From: Solobacterium sp.
GTDB lineage: Bacteria > Bacillota_I > Bacilli_A > Erysipelotrichales > Erysipelotrichaceae
Direction: 5' to 3'
NCBI GenBank assembly: GCA_024698805.1
Contig: JAILQT010000013.1
Span: 1-47,553 of the forward strand
DNA: 47,553 bases
Each line of letters begins with the position of its first letter. Within the stretch, counting starts at the first letter, position 1. The notes under the pieces were generated by a model, which did not search any database, was not told the origin of the DNA, and saw only the letters and a list, made by a program, of their open reading frames with translations. A program made the position numbers and the translations under genes. Below, one piece after another: positions 24,660-30,964 of the stretch.

Positions 24660-25010
24660 ATGAGGAAATATGCATGGCTGAAAGAACCGTATAAAACAGC
24701 TGAACATACAAAGATATACAAGATCATGCTCTGCCGGGCGGAAGAAGGCTTTTACCTGTTTCTGTATGCCAGCCCGGAGGCAGTCCTGTGCGCGTCCGAC
24801 CGCTGCTACGATTCGCTTGAGGAACTGTATGAAGAATGGAATGCCCGGATCGATGAAAGTGGCTGGATCGATATGGATGACCCGCTTCCGTACTGCCAGC
24901 AGGATGCCTTTATACCTGTAAGGGTGAAGGGCCGTGATGCCGGAAAGCCGGAGTGGGGCAGGTTTGAAACGCTGAAAGAAGGCGAGTGGGTCGAGTATAC
25001 ACCGGAATGA
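24660..25010 (+). CDS. Hypothetical protein
   Basis: A 116-residue acidic protein, not recognised. It begins MRKYAWLKEPYKTAEHTKIYK, has a Cys/Asp/Tyr-rich centre (LCASDRCYDSLEELYEEW) and ends WGRFETLKEGEWVEYTPE. No membrane segment. The start is ATG 24660, with a GGATGGAG ribosome site. The open frame extends upstream to 24609 inside the previous gene, but that start has no support. It follows the previous hypothetical gene closely and may share its transcript. Confidence 0.55.
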   Translation: MRKYAWLKEPYKTAEHTKIYKIMLCRAEEGFYLFLYASPEAVLCASDRCYDSLEELYEEWNARIDESGWIDMDDPLPYCQQDAFIPVRVKGRDAGKPEWGRFETLKEGEWVEYTPE

Positions 25011-25066
25011 CCCGAACTGCACGAAGCAGGATCGAAGGCTGTGCAGATGTGCCGGATAGGAGATGT

Positions 25067-25361
25067 ATGAACGGTCTGTTCAGAAAAAAATGAGACGTGG
25101 AAAAAGATCCGGTCCAACCTGCTGTTTGTCGCGGCTGCGGAGCTTCTGATCTGCAGCGGCGGACGGATGATCAAATACCATGTCTCGCGGATGATCATTT
25201 TTTTCACACCCCTTGCAGGGGAGTTGTACACGTTATACTGTAACGCGGATTTCCGGATGATCATCCCGGTCCTGCCGGCGCTGGTTTTCATGCGGCTGAC
25301 CTGTGACGAGGCACTGAAAGCACGGACCGAAGGCAGCCTGGATACAGACTGTATCCTGTAA
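25067..25361 (+). pseudogene. Frameshifted small membrane protein
   Basis: ATG 25067 (MNGLFRKK, then TGA at 25091) is preceded by GGAG. In the next frame a reading segment continues without a start codon: NETWKKIRSNLLFVAAAELL, then ICSGGRMIKYHVSRMIIFFT, ending at 25361. Removing one A from the A7 run at 25084-25090 joins them into one protein of about 97 residues with hydrophobic segments near 17-28 and 41-75. It is therefore a gene broken by a one-base insertion, a sequencing error in the homopolymer, or a phase-variable or programmed shift. The rest of the 392-base gap (25011-25066, 25362-25402) shows no other gene. Confidence 0.5.
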
Positions 25362-25402
25362 TACCGTGTTCTAAACAGACGGTATATATGGAGATATTAT
25401 AA

Positions 25403-26209
25403 ATGGAAATAAAAGACAGCAGGATTGACGGCGGCAGACCGTTTGACTGGGGAAAGACATCCGGGGAATACGCAAAATACAGGGATATCTATCCGGATGA
25501 GTTTTACAGGAAGATCACAGACAGGAAGCTCTGTACCGAGGGACAGGATGTCCTGGACCTGGGTACCGGCACAGGCGTGCTGCCGCGGAATATGTACAGG
25601 TACGGCGCACACTGGACGGGTACGGATATCTCACCTGAGCAGATCGCGCAGGCAAAGCGTCTGGCGGAAGCCGGTCATATGGAGATCGGTTTTCTGACAG
25701 TTCCCGCGGAAGAGACAGATTTCCCGGATGAAAGCTTTGACGTGATCACCGCATGCCAGTGCTTCTGGTATTTTGACCATAAGCGCCTGGCGCCGAAACT
25801 GGCGGCGATGCTGAAACAGGACGGGAAGCTGCTGATCCTGAATATGGCATGGCTTCCTTTTGAGGATGAGATCGCCGGAAAGAGCGAAGAGATTGTTCTG
25901 AAATACAATCCGTCCTGGACTGGTGCCGGCGAGACCAGGCACCCGGTCCGGATCCCGGATGCGCTATATGCGTATTTTGAACCGGAAGACCATGAAGAAT
26001 TTGACCTCATGGTCCCGTTTACGAAAGAGTCATGGCACGGCAGGATGCAGGCTTGCCGGGGTGTGGGGGCGTCCTTATCCCCCGAAGAACTGCAGGAATG
26101 GAGCGCGGAGCACCGGAAGTTTCTTGAGGAACATGCGCCGGAGAGATTTGACATCCGTCATTACGCCGCCCTGGCAGTATTAAGAAAAAAGCGGTCAGTC
26201 CGGATCTGA
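25403..26209 (+). CDS. Class I SAM-dependent methyltransferase
   Basis: A 268-residue methyltransferase of the methyltransf_11 kind. Motif I is VLDLGTGTGVLPRNM (residues about 50-64), the ribose contact is WTGTDISPEQ, and motif IV is FDVITACQCFWYFD. It is closest in pattern to the Firmicutes 'class I SAM-dependent methyltransferase' proteins with a KTSGEYAKYRDIYPD N-terminus. GGAG lies nine bases before ATG 25403. The GNAT gene follows 16 bases after the stop, probably in one transcript. Substrate unknown. Confidence 0.85.
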   Translation: MEIKDSRIDGGRPFDWGKTSGEYAKYRDIYPDEFYRKITDRKLCTEGQDVLDLGTGTGVLPRNMYRYGAHWTGTDISPEQIAQAKRLAEAGHMEIGFLTVPAEETDFPDESFDVITACQCFWYFDHKRLAPKLAAMLKQDGKLLILNMAWLPFEDEIAGKSEEIVLKYNPSWTGAGETRHPVRIPDALYAYFEPEDHEEFDLMVPFTKESWHGRMQACRGVGASLSPEELQEWSAEHRKFLEEHAPERFDIRHYAALAVLRKKRSVRI

Positions 26210-26225
26210 AGTGGGAAAGGTTATT

Positions 26226-26804
26226 ATGGTCACACATACAGGAACGGCAACGATCGAGACGGAACGACTGGTCCTCCGCCGTTTTACATATGCGGATATT
26301 GATTCCATGCTCCGCAACTGGATCGCCGATGAACAGACACAATGGGATTACGGCGAGCCATACTATCCGACTGCCGGGGCTGTGCGGGAACTGTTCGATA
26401 CGAAATATATCGTTTCCTATTCCCGGGAAGATTATTACCGGTGGGCGGTCATCGAAAAGGCATCGGGTGAATGTATCGGGCAGATCGCATATTTCTCCGT
26501 GGATACCGGAAATGAACACGGGGAGATCGAGTACGTGATCGGACCGGCATTCCGGGGAAAGGGATATGCCACAGAGATGACGAAGGCAGTCATTGCATAC
26601 GGATTTGAAAAGATCGGTTTTCACAGGGTCGAGATCGACTGCCGTCCGGCAAATGAAGCTTCGCGCAGGGTCATTGAGAAGTGCGGGCTGACTTATGAAG
26701 GGGTATTCCGTGATTTCTTCCTGCGGAAAGATCGGTTTGAAGGAAGGATGGTATTCTCGATCCTGAAAGAGGAATATGAAGCGATCCGGAAAAAACGGAT
26801 GTGA
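26226..26804 (+). CDS. GNAT acetyltransferase, RimJ/RimL type
   Basis: A 192-residue acetyltransferase of the RimJ/RimL/Acetyltransf_3 group: it opens with TIETERLVLRRFTYADID, the typical N-terminal strand and helix. The acetyl-CoA loop GPAFRGKGYATEM is near residues 102-114, then FHRVEIDCRPANEASRRVIEKCG, the family's N-x-x-S segment. ATG 26226 is preferred over GTG 26211 because GGGAAAGG lies five bases upstream. These enzymes acetylate ribosomal proteins, antibiotics or small amines; the target here is unknown. Confidence 0.85.
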   Translation: MVTHTGTATIETERLVLRRFTYADIDSMLRNWIADEQTQWDYGEPYYPTAGAVRELFDTKYIVSYSREDYYRWAVIEKASGECIGQIAYFSVDTGNEHGEIEYVIGPAFRGKGYATEMTKAVIAYGFEKIGFHRVEIDCRPANEASRRVIEKCGLTYEGVFRDFFLRKDRFEGRMVFSILKEEYEAIRKKRM

Positions 26805-26846
26805 GTCATCCTTCTGAAAGAATATGAATCATGCGGGGAGGATAAG

Positions 26847-27584
26847 ATGCATAAAGCAAGACAGATAAGGGCCATATTGTTAACAGCTGTCATCCTGCTG
26901 TTTATCGCCGGGTGTTCGTCAGACACACAGCAGGAAGAGGGCGGTCATCCTTTTGATTATTATATCGACTGCACAACAAAAGAAGATATCGAGGCATTAT
27001 CGGGTGAAGCTTTCGTAAAGGGAGTATTCCCGTTCACGCTGATGACGTTTCAGAGGCCGGGAAACCGCAACCCCCAGGAAGGACAGATCGCGATCCTGGC
27101 GGCGCCTTCCTTCGATACGATCGATTATTCCCCGTATAACAGGACATGCTGGAAGAAAGAAGATCCGGCAGTGCTGCAGGATCACGGGAAGAACCCGATC
27201 CTGATCGACGAAAGACTGGCGAAAGCGGAGAAGCTGTCTGTCGGTGATCCGATCTATCAGGAAACAAAGATTTCGGATGCGCCCCTGGAGTTTACCGTCG
27301 CAGGGATCTTCCGGCATGACCCCCTTTATGCCCAGTATGAAGCCATAGCCCTGATCAATGAACAGATCATTCAGATATTCTCGGCAAGGGTCGATGAACT
27401 GGGGTATACAAATGCGTATGTCAGCGCTTCCGACCTGCCGGCGCTGCAGGCTTACCTGGATGAGGATTTCATACCGCACCTGCTGACAAAAGGCCTGTCG
27501 GAAGAAGAGATCGCGTCGATACCCCGGGAAGACCTGAAAGTGTATTATGAAGATTATGAGTCGCATATGATCCGCATGAAATGA
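26847..27584 (+). CDS. Lipoprotein resembling a MacB/FtsX periplasmic core domain
   Basis: A 245-residue lipoprotein: signal peptide RAILLTAVILLFIAGC with lipobox IAGC (Cys about residue 24). The mature region has a pattern familiar from the MacB/FtsX permease extracellular domain: ILIDERLAKAEKLSVGDPIY followed by LEFTVAGIFRHDPL (in those permeases: 'v-l-N-x-x-x-A-x-x-L-x-x-G-x-x-I ... v-V-G-I'). Here the domain stands free, with no transmembrane permease segments and no ABC ATPase nearby. It may be a decoy, partner or evolutionary derivative of such a transporter (inference). GGGAGG precedes ATG 26847. Confidence 0.55.
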   Translation: MHKARQIRAILLTAVILLFIAGCSSDTQQEEGGHPFDYYIDCTTKEDIEALSGEAFVKGVFPFTLMTFQRPGNRNPQEGQIAILAAPSFDTIDYSPYNRTCWKKEDPAVLQDHGKNPILIDERLAKAEKLSVGDPIYQETKISDAPLEFTVAGIFRHDPLYAQYEAIALINEQIIQIFSARVDELGYTNAYVSASDLPALQAYLDEDFIPHLLTKGLSEEEIASIPREDLKVYYEDYESHMIRMK

Positions 27585-27609
27585 GGCGGACAGAAAACTG
27601 TACCGGTCT

Positions 27610-27793
27610 ATCGGCTTCGCGGAAGCGGAGAAAAAGCCTGAAGGATGGGATGAAATTCCTGCAGTAATATAAATACCCAGGTATTCTGATCTGTTTCCTG
27701 ATTGGGAAAATGATGGGACAGTACGCTGCCGGTGCCGCCGGAAGAAGGCCTTCATTTCTGTGCCGTATGGACCCGGGGACTGCAGATATCTGA
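27610..27793 (+). pseudogene. Possible degraded coding remnant in a 242-base gap
   Basis: The gap 27585-27826 has no intact gene. From 27610 one frame reads IGFAEAEKKPEGWDEIPAVI and stops at TAA. A neighbouring frame continues with KYPGILICFLIGKMMGQYAA, then GAAGRRPSFLCRMDPGTADI, to a stop at 27791. The two would join by a one- or two-base shift near 27667-27672 and look protein-like (a hydrophobic segment with PEGWDEIP before it). No start codon or family is recognised. Weakly supported. Confidence 0.25.
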
Positions 27794-27826
27794 AAAAGTC
27801 AAAAATGAATTATCCGGATTGGATTT

Positions 27827-28279
27827 ATGGAGGTAAGTGTGATCATTCCTGCAGATGAAACAAATCTTCTTCAGGCAGCGACGATCCATTCAATATCGTG
27901 GAAGGAATCGCACCGTGCCTTCTGTACGCCTGATTTCATAGAACTGCATACACCGGACAGGCAGCGGGACTATCTGAAAGGCAAGATGAGCAGGGGGACT
28001 AAGATCTATTTGCTTATAACAGATGAAAAGCCCATAGGGATCGTGTCTGTCACGAACAGTCTGATAGAGGATCTTTATGTCCTTCCGGATTGGCAGAACA
28101 TGGGGTATGGAACGAAGCTGTTACAATATGCCATCGGTCAATGTGCAGATACGCCTGCGTTATGGATCCTTGAAAACAACACAAGGGCTGAAAAGCTCTA
28201 TCGCAGAATGGGTTTTAAGAAAACAGGGAAAAAGAATCCGATAACAGATGGGCTTGACGAGATCGAATATGCTCTCTGA
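27827..28279 (+). CDS. GNAT-family acetyltransferase
   Basis: A 150-residue GNAT protein: ISWKESHRAFCTPDFIELH is the usual N-terminal region of small Acetyltransf_1 enzymes. The acetyl-CoA loop is LPDWQNMGYGTKLLQYA (about residues 86-102) and the end is ALWILENNTRAEKLYRRMGF, the classical N-x-x-A-x-x-x-Y-x-x-x-GF. The start is uncertain: ATG 27827 has no good ribosome site, while GTG 27839 lies four bases after GGAGGT (27829-27834) and would give a protein starting MIIPADET. The acetyl acceptor is unknown. Confidence 0.75.
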   Translation: MEVSVIIPADETNLLQAATIHSISWKESHRAFCTPDFIELHTPDRQRDYLKGKMSRGTKIYLLITDEKPIGIVSVTNSLIEDLYVLPDWQNMGYGTKLLQYAIGQCADTPALWILENNTRAEKLYRRMGFKKTGKKNPITDGLDEIEYAL

Positions 28280-28282
28280 CGG

Positions 28283-28338
28283 GTCCGGGTCTGCCGATAT
28301 GCTTCGATGATTCTGACAAGCCGGCAGATACACCGGAC
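28283..28338 (+). promoter_or_regulatory. Long interrupted hairpin before the GNAT-PheC gene
   Basis: Three nested pairings: GTCCGG (28283-28288) with CCGGAC (28333-28338), TCTGCCG (28290-28296) with CGGCAGA (28322-28328), and GCTT (28301-28304) with AAGC (28318-28321). No T-run follows, so it is not a clear terminator for the preceding gene. It ends 47 bases before ATG 28386 and could be a structured leader. Confidence 0.4.
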
Positions 28339-28385
28339 AGGAATATGTAAATTGTGAGACCTGTATGTGAAAAGGAGTTTGGCGT

Positions 28386-29582
28386 ATGGAGATCATGGCA
28401 GCAGATCAGGAACCTGTATGGCGGGAGAAAACGATCCGGTTTGCGGGAAAGTGTTCCTGGAGTCCGGGCAGGCACCTGGCTGAGCGGATGAGGGACAATG
28501 ATTTTGCGGACTGGGAGAAGGTCTTTGCGGCTGTGCAGGACGGGGAGGTCACAGGCTTCTGCGTTTTCGAGAATGACGGCCGTATACCGGAAGAATTTGA
28601 CTGCCATCCGTTCATCAACCTTGTGTTCGTAGACGAAGGATACAGGGGACAGCGGATATCGGAAAAGCTGATCACTGCAGCCCTGCAGTATGCAGAGGGT
28701 CTGGGATACCGGAAGGTCTATCTGAAAAGCGAGCATCGCGGCTTATATGAGAAGTACGGGTTCCGGAAGATCGCGGATTTTGTGCCTGTTGCCGGACGTG
28801 CCGACCAGCTGTTCGAGATCGGGATCAATGTCCGCGGCACAGACCGGGATCTTTCTGAAATGACCATACTTTGGCAGATCAGGGAACGGGGCGTACTGAA
28901 AGCCGGCACGACCGGGGATTACCGGCCTTTGTCGTACCCTGATCCCGTTACCGGCGGATATGCCGGCTTCGATGCGGAGCTTGCGGAAGACTTGGCGGAT
29001 GAACTGGGCGTCGGCATAGAGTATGTAAAAACATCCTGGTCGTCATTGATGGCGGATACGGCTGCGGGAAGATTCGACCTTGCGGTCTGCGGCATCACCA
29101 TCAGCGACGCAAGGAAAGAACAGGCACTGCTGTCGGACGGTTACCTTGTGAACGGCAAGACCATCCTTTGCCGCGCGGAAGACGCGGACAGGTATACAGG
29201 TATCGATGACGTCAACCGGCCGGGCGTGCGCGTCATGGTCAATCCCGGTGGCCTCAATGAACAGTTTGCGCGTGAACATCTGCCGGATGCGGCACTGATG
29301 ATCCATGAAGCCAATCCGGAGATCCCGGCGATGGTCGCCTGCGGACAGGCAGATATCATGATCACGGAGACTGTGGAAGCCGGGTATTATGCAGGCCTGG
29401 ATGACCGCCTTGCGGCGCCGCTGATCCGTGAGCCGTTTACGCATGGGGAACTCGGGATCCTCATGCCGAAAGGATCAGAGGACCTGCTGGACTATGTGAA
29501 CGGATTCCTGCGGAAAGAGAAAGAGTCCGGCAGGATCGATGAGCTCGCTCATAAATATCTCTGCCGGCAGCACGGAACATAA
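28386..29582 (+). CDS. GNAT domain fused to PheC-like cyclohexadienyl dehydratase domain
   Basis: A 398-residue fusion with no signal peptide. Residues about 1-145 are a GNAT acetyltransferase: NLVFVDEGYRGQRISEKLI carries the acetyl-CoA loop and LYEKYGFRKI the end. Residues about 160-398 are a family 3 solute-binding fold with the cyclohexadienyl dehydratase (PheC) signatures: GVLKAGTTGDYRPLSYPDP, GFDAELAEDLADELG, TSWSSLMADTAAGRFDLAV, VNPGGLNEQFARE and ADIMITETVEA. PheC converts prephenate or arogenate to phenylpyruvate or phenylalanine. A cytosolic location fits an enzyme better than an ABC-transport binding protein. Pairing it with a GNAT is unusual. AAGGAG lies nine bases before ATG 28386. 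Confidence 0.8.
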   Translation: MEIMAADQEPVWREKTIRFAGKCSWSPGRHLAERMRDNDFADWEKVFAAVQDGEVTGFCVFENDGRIPEEFDCHPFINLVFVDEGYRGQRISEKLITAALQYAEGLGYRKVYLKSEHRGLYEKYGFRKIADFVPVAGRADQLFEIGINVRGTDRDLSEMTILWQIRERGVLKAGTTGDYRPLSYPDPVTGGYAGFDAELAEDLADELGVGIEYVKTSWSSLMADTAAGRFDLAVCGITISDARKEQALLSDGYLVNGKTILCRAEDADRYTGIDDVNRPGVRVMVNPGGLNEQFAREHLPDAALMIHEANPEIPAMVACGQADIMITETVEAGYYAGLDDRLAAPLIREPFTHGELGILMPKGSEDLLDYVNGFLRKEKESGRIDELAHKYLCRQHGT

Positions 29583-29616
29583 AAAAGCAGATAAGAATGA
29601 AGAGGGGATAACATTC

Positions 29617-30165
29617 ATGAAGCGGAAAACAGCTAAAGAGATCCTTGCGGATTCCTTCCGTGAACTGGCGCAGGATATGCCGATCAATAAGATAACCGTA
29701 AAGGATATCATCGATAACTGCGGGTATTCACAGGCTACGTTCTACCGTCAGTTCAAGGATAAATATGACCTGATCGCATGGAGCTATACAAAGGATTTTG
29801 AGGCGATCATTGACCGGAGAAAAGCTGAAGAGCTTTCCTGGAGAGAGTCCCTGGAGAACTCGGCTTCCTACTTTCAGCAGCACAGGCAGTATCTGGCGAA
29901 TCTGCTGACCCATACCAGCGGTTATGATTCCTTTATCATCAATATGACGGCGATCCACAGCAGGATCATGAATAAGGAATTTGACCAGCTGACGGAAATA
30001 CAGCCGGCAGATGAAAGAGTCAGGGCTGCATTGCAGATATACTGCTATGGATGCGTCCTGTTTTCCTGTGACTGGATCCTCGGGAAATACGATCTGAGCG
30101 TGAAGGAACTGGCGGATGTTTATGAGAGCGCCATGTCTGAACCCCTGCGCAGGCATTTCCTCTGA
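29617..30165 (+). CDS. TetR/AcrR-family transcriptional regulator
   Basis: A 182-residue TetR-type regulator. The N-terminal helix-turn-helix spans about residues 22-50: NKITVKDIIDNCGYSQATFYRQFKDKYDL, the classic 'I-T-x-x-x-I-x-x-x-A/C-G-x-S-x-x-T-F-Y-x-x-F-x-x-K' pattern. The C-terminal ligand domain (FQQHRQYLANLLTH) is of the DhaS-like kind. ATG 29617 is used because GAGGGG is nine bases upstream; the in-frame extension to 29539 overlaps the previous gene. It lies 34 bases after the GNAT-PheC fusion and may control it or itself, but no palindrome is obvious there. Confidence 0.85.
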   Translation: MKRKTAKEILADSFRELAQDMPINKITVKDIIDNCGYSQATFYRQFKDKYDLIAWSYTKDFEAIIDRRKAEELSWRESLENSASYFQQHRQYLANLLTHTSGYDSFIINMTAIHSRIMNKEFDQLTEIQPADERVRAALQIYCYGCVLFSCDWILGKYDLSVKELADVYESAMSEPLRRHFL

Positions 30166-30182
30166 ATGAGAGAGATTTATAT

Positions 30183-30205
30183 AAATTTCTCAATATGAGA
30201 ATTTT
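30183..30205 (+). terminator. AT-rich hairpin after the TetR gene
   Basis: AAATTTCTC (30183-30191) pairs with GAGAATTTT (30197-30205), with one internal T-T mismatch, around AATAT and ending in TTTT. It is weak because the stem is AT-rich, but it is well placed 18 bases past the TetR stop. The rest of 30206-30309 shows only the ribosome site of the next gene. Confidence 0.4.
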
Positions 30206-30309
30206 CACAAGAATTCCATCTTGGTTGATCCTGTATACCCTCTGAAAATGAAACCGGTTATGCACGTATAGGGTTGCGGTAACTGGCAGATCAGTGGAGG
30301 AATCATACG

Positions 30310-30765
30310 ATGGCGAATAAAAAAATGACCGAAAGTCTTCAGACTGTCCTTACAGAGCTTTTACGTCAGGCGGACGAACAACTGATCCAGTCCAGGATCT
30401 TTGCCGGCATGGGATATGGAAGGCTGGCGGATAAGTATGCCGAATGTGCGGAAGCGGAACGCGGCCTTGCGGTAAAGTGCATCGACCGGCTTCTGGCCCT
30501 TGGCTGCGACGTAAAGCTGGAAGCGAAACAGAACGGCTTTGTGTGCAGCGACCCGGTGAAATGGCTGAAACATGAGGTGGAAGTATCAGAAGCACGTCTG
30601 GTATGGCTGAAGAAGGTCATGGAAGCAGCCTGTGCGGATTATACGACCTATGAGATCCTGAAAGCTTATTATCTGGGTGAAGAAAAAGATATGTACTGGG
30701 CCAAGTGGCAGCTGGACGTGATCGAATGCATCGGTCTGGAAAACTGGCTGATACGGCAGATGTAA
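30310..30765 (+). CDS. Bacterioferritin-like protein lacking ferroxidase ligands
   Basis: A 151-residue four-helix protein of bacterioferritin length (about 155). The end WQLDVIECIGLENWLIRQM corresponds to the bacterioferritin C-terminus (T-Q-L-D-L-I-x-x-I-G-L-E-N-Y), and the helices around GRLADKYAECAEAERGLA and CIDRLLALG match helices A-B. The di-iron ligands are not kept: the E-x-x-H of helix B reads E-R-G-L, and the E-x-x-H of helix D reads E-K-D-M-Y (no histidine). It probably keeps the fold but not ferroxidase activity; a structural, haem-binding or regulatory role is possible. GGAGG precedes ATG 30310. Confidence 0.55.
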   Translation: MANKKMTESLQTVLTELLRQADEQLIQSRIFAGMGYGRLADKYAECAEAERGLAVKCIDRLLALGCDVKLEAKQNGFVCSDPVKWLKHEVEVSEARLVWLKKVMEAACADYTTYEILKAYYLGEEKDMYWAKWQLDVIECIGLENWLIRQM

Positions 30766-30779
30766 AAGGGAGGAACATA

Positions 30780-30830
30780 ACGCAGATCACAGTATTGAAC
30801 GGAAGCCGCAAAGCAGGCCTGGTCAAGTGC
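30780..30830 (+). pseudogene. Remnant of a flavodoxin-fold NAD(P)H oxidoreductase start
   Basis: A strong ribosome site (AAGGGAGG, about 30766-30773) is followed at 30780 by ACG where an ATG would be expected. The frame then reads QITVLNGSRKAG, the beginning of the flavodoxin-like NADPH-dependent FMN reductase family (usually M-K-I-T-V-L-N-G-S-P). Similarity is lost within about 15 codons. Inside the remnant, CGCAAAGCA (30807-30815) and TGCTTTGCG (30828-30836) form a perfect 9-base-pair inverted repeat. The frame stays open to 31001 but does not look like protein beyond the remnant. Confidence 0.35.
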
Positions 30831-30888
30831 TTTGCGCAGATCAAGCAGGGGAAGGGGAGGCTCCCCGGTCAGTACGTCAGAAAGAACA

Positions 30889-30928
30889 ACAGATCCGGCG
30901 TCAGCGGTGCTGATATTGCCGGATCTGT
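30889..30928 (-). terminator. Terminator-like hairpin after the flavin reductase (- strand)
   Basis: ACAGATCCGGC (30889-30899) and GCCGGATCTGT (30918-30928) form a perfect 11-base-pair stem whose loop can pair further (GTCAGC/GCTGAT). On the - strand it stands 37 bases past the stop of the reductase gene and is followed by TGTTCTTTC. It could stop transcripts from both directions. Confidence 0.6.
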
Positions 30929-30964
30929 GTTCCGTTCAGACAGGATCAGGTTGTGTGGCTGGTA

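Noticed and set aside
26997-27755. A 252-codon - strand open frame covering the MacB-like lipoprotein and the following gap
   Set aside because: It is mostly antisense to the lipoprotein, with no ribosome site and no protein-like pattern in the gap portion.
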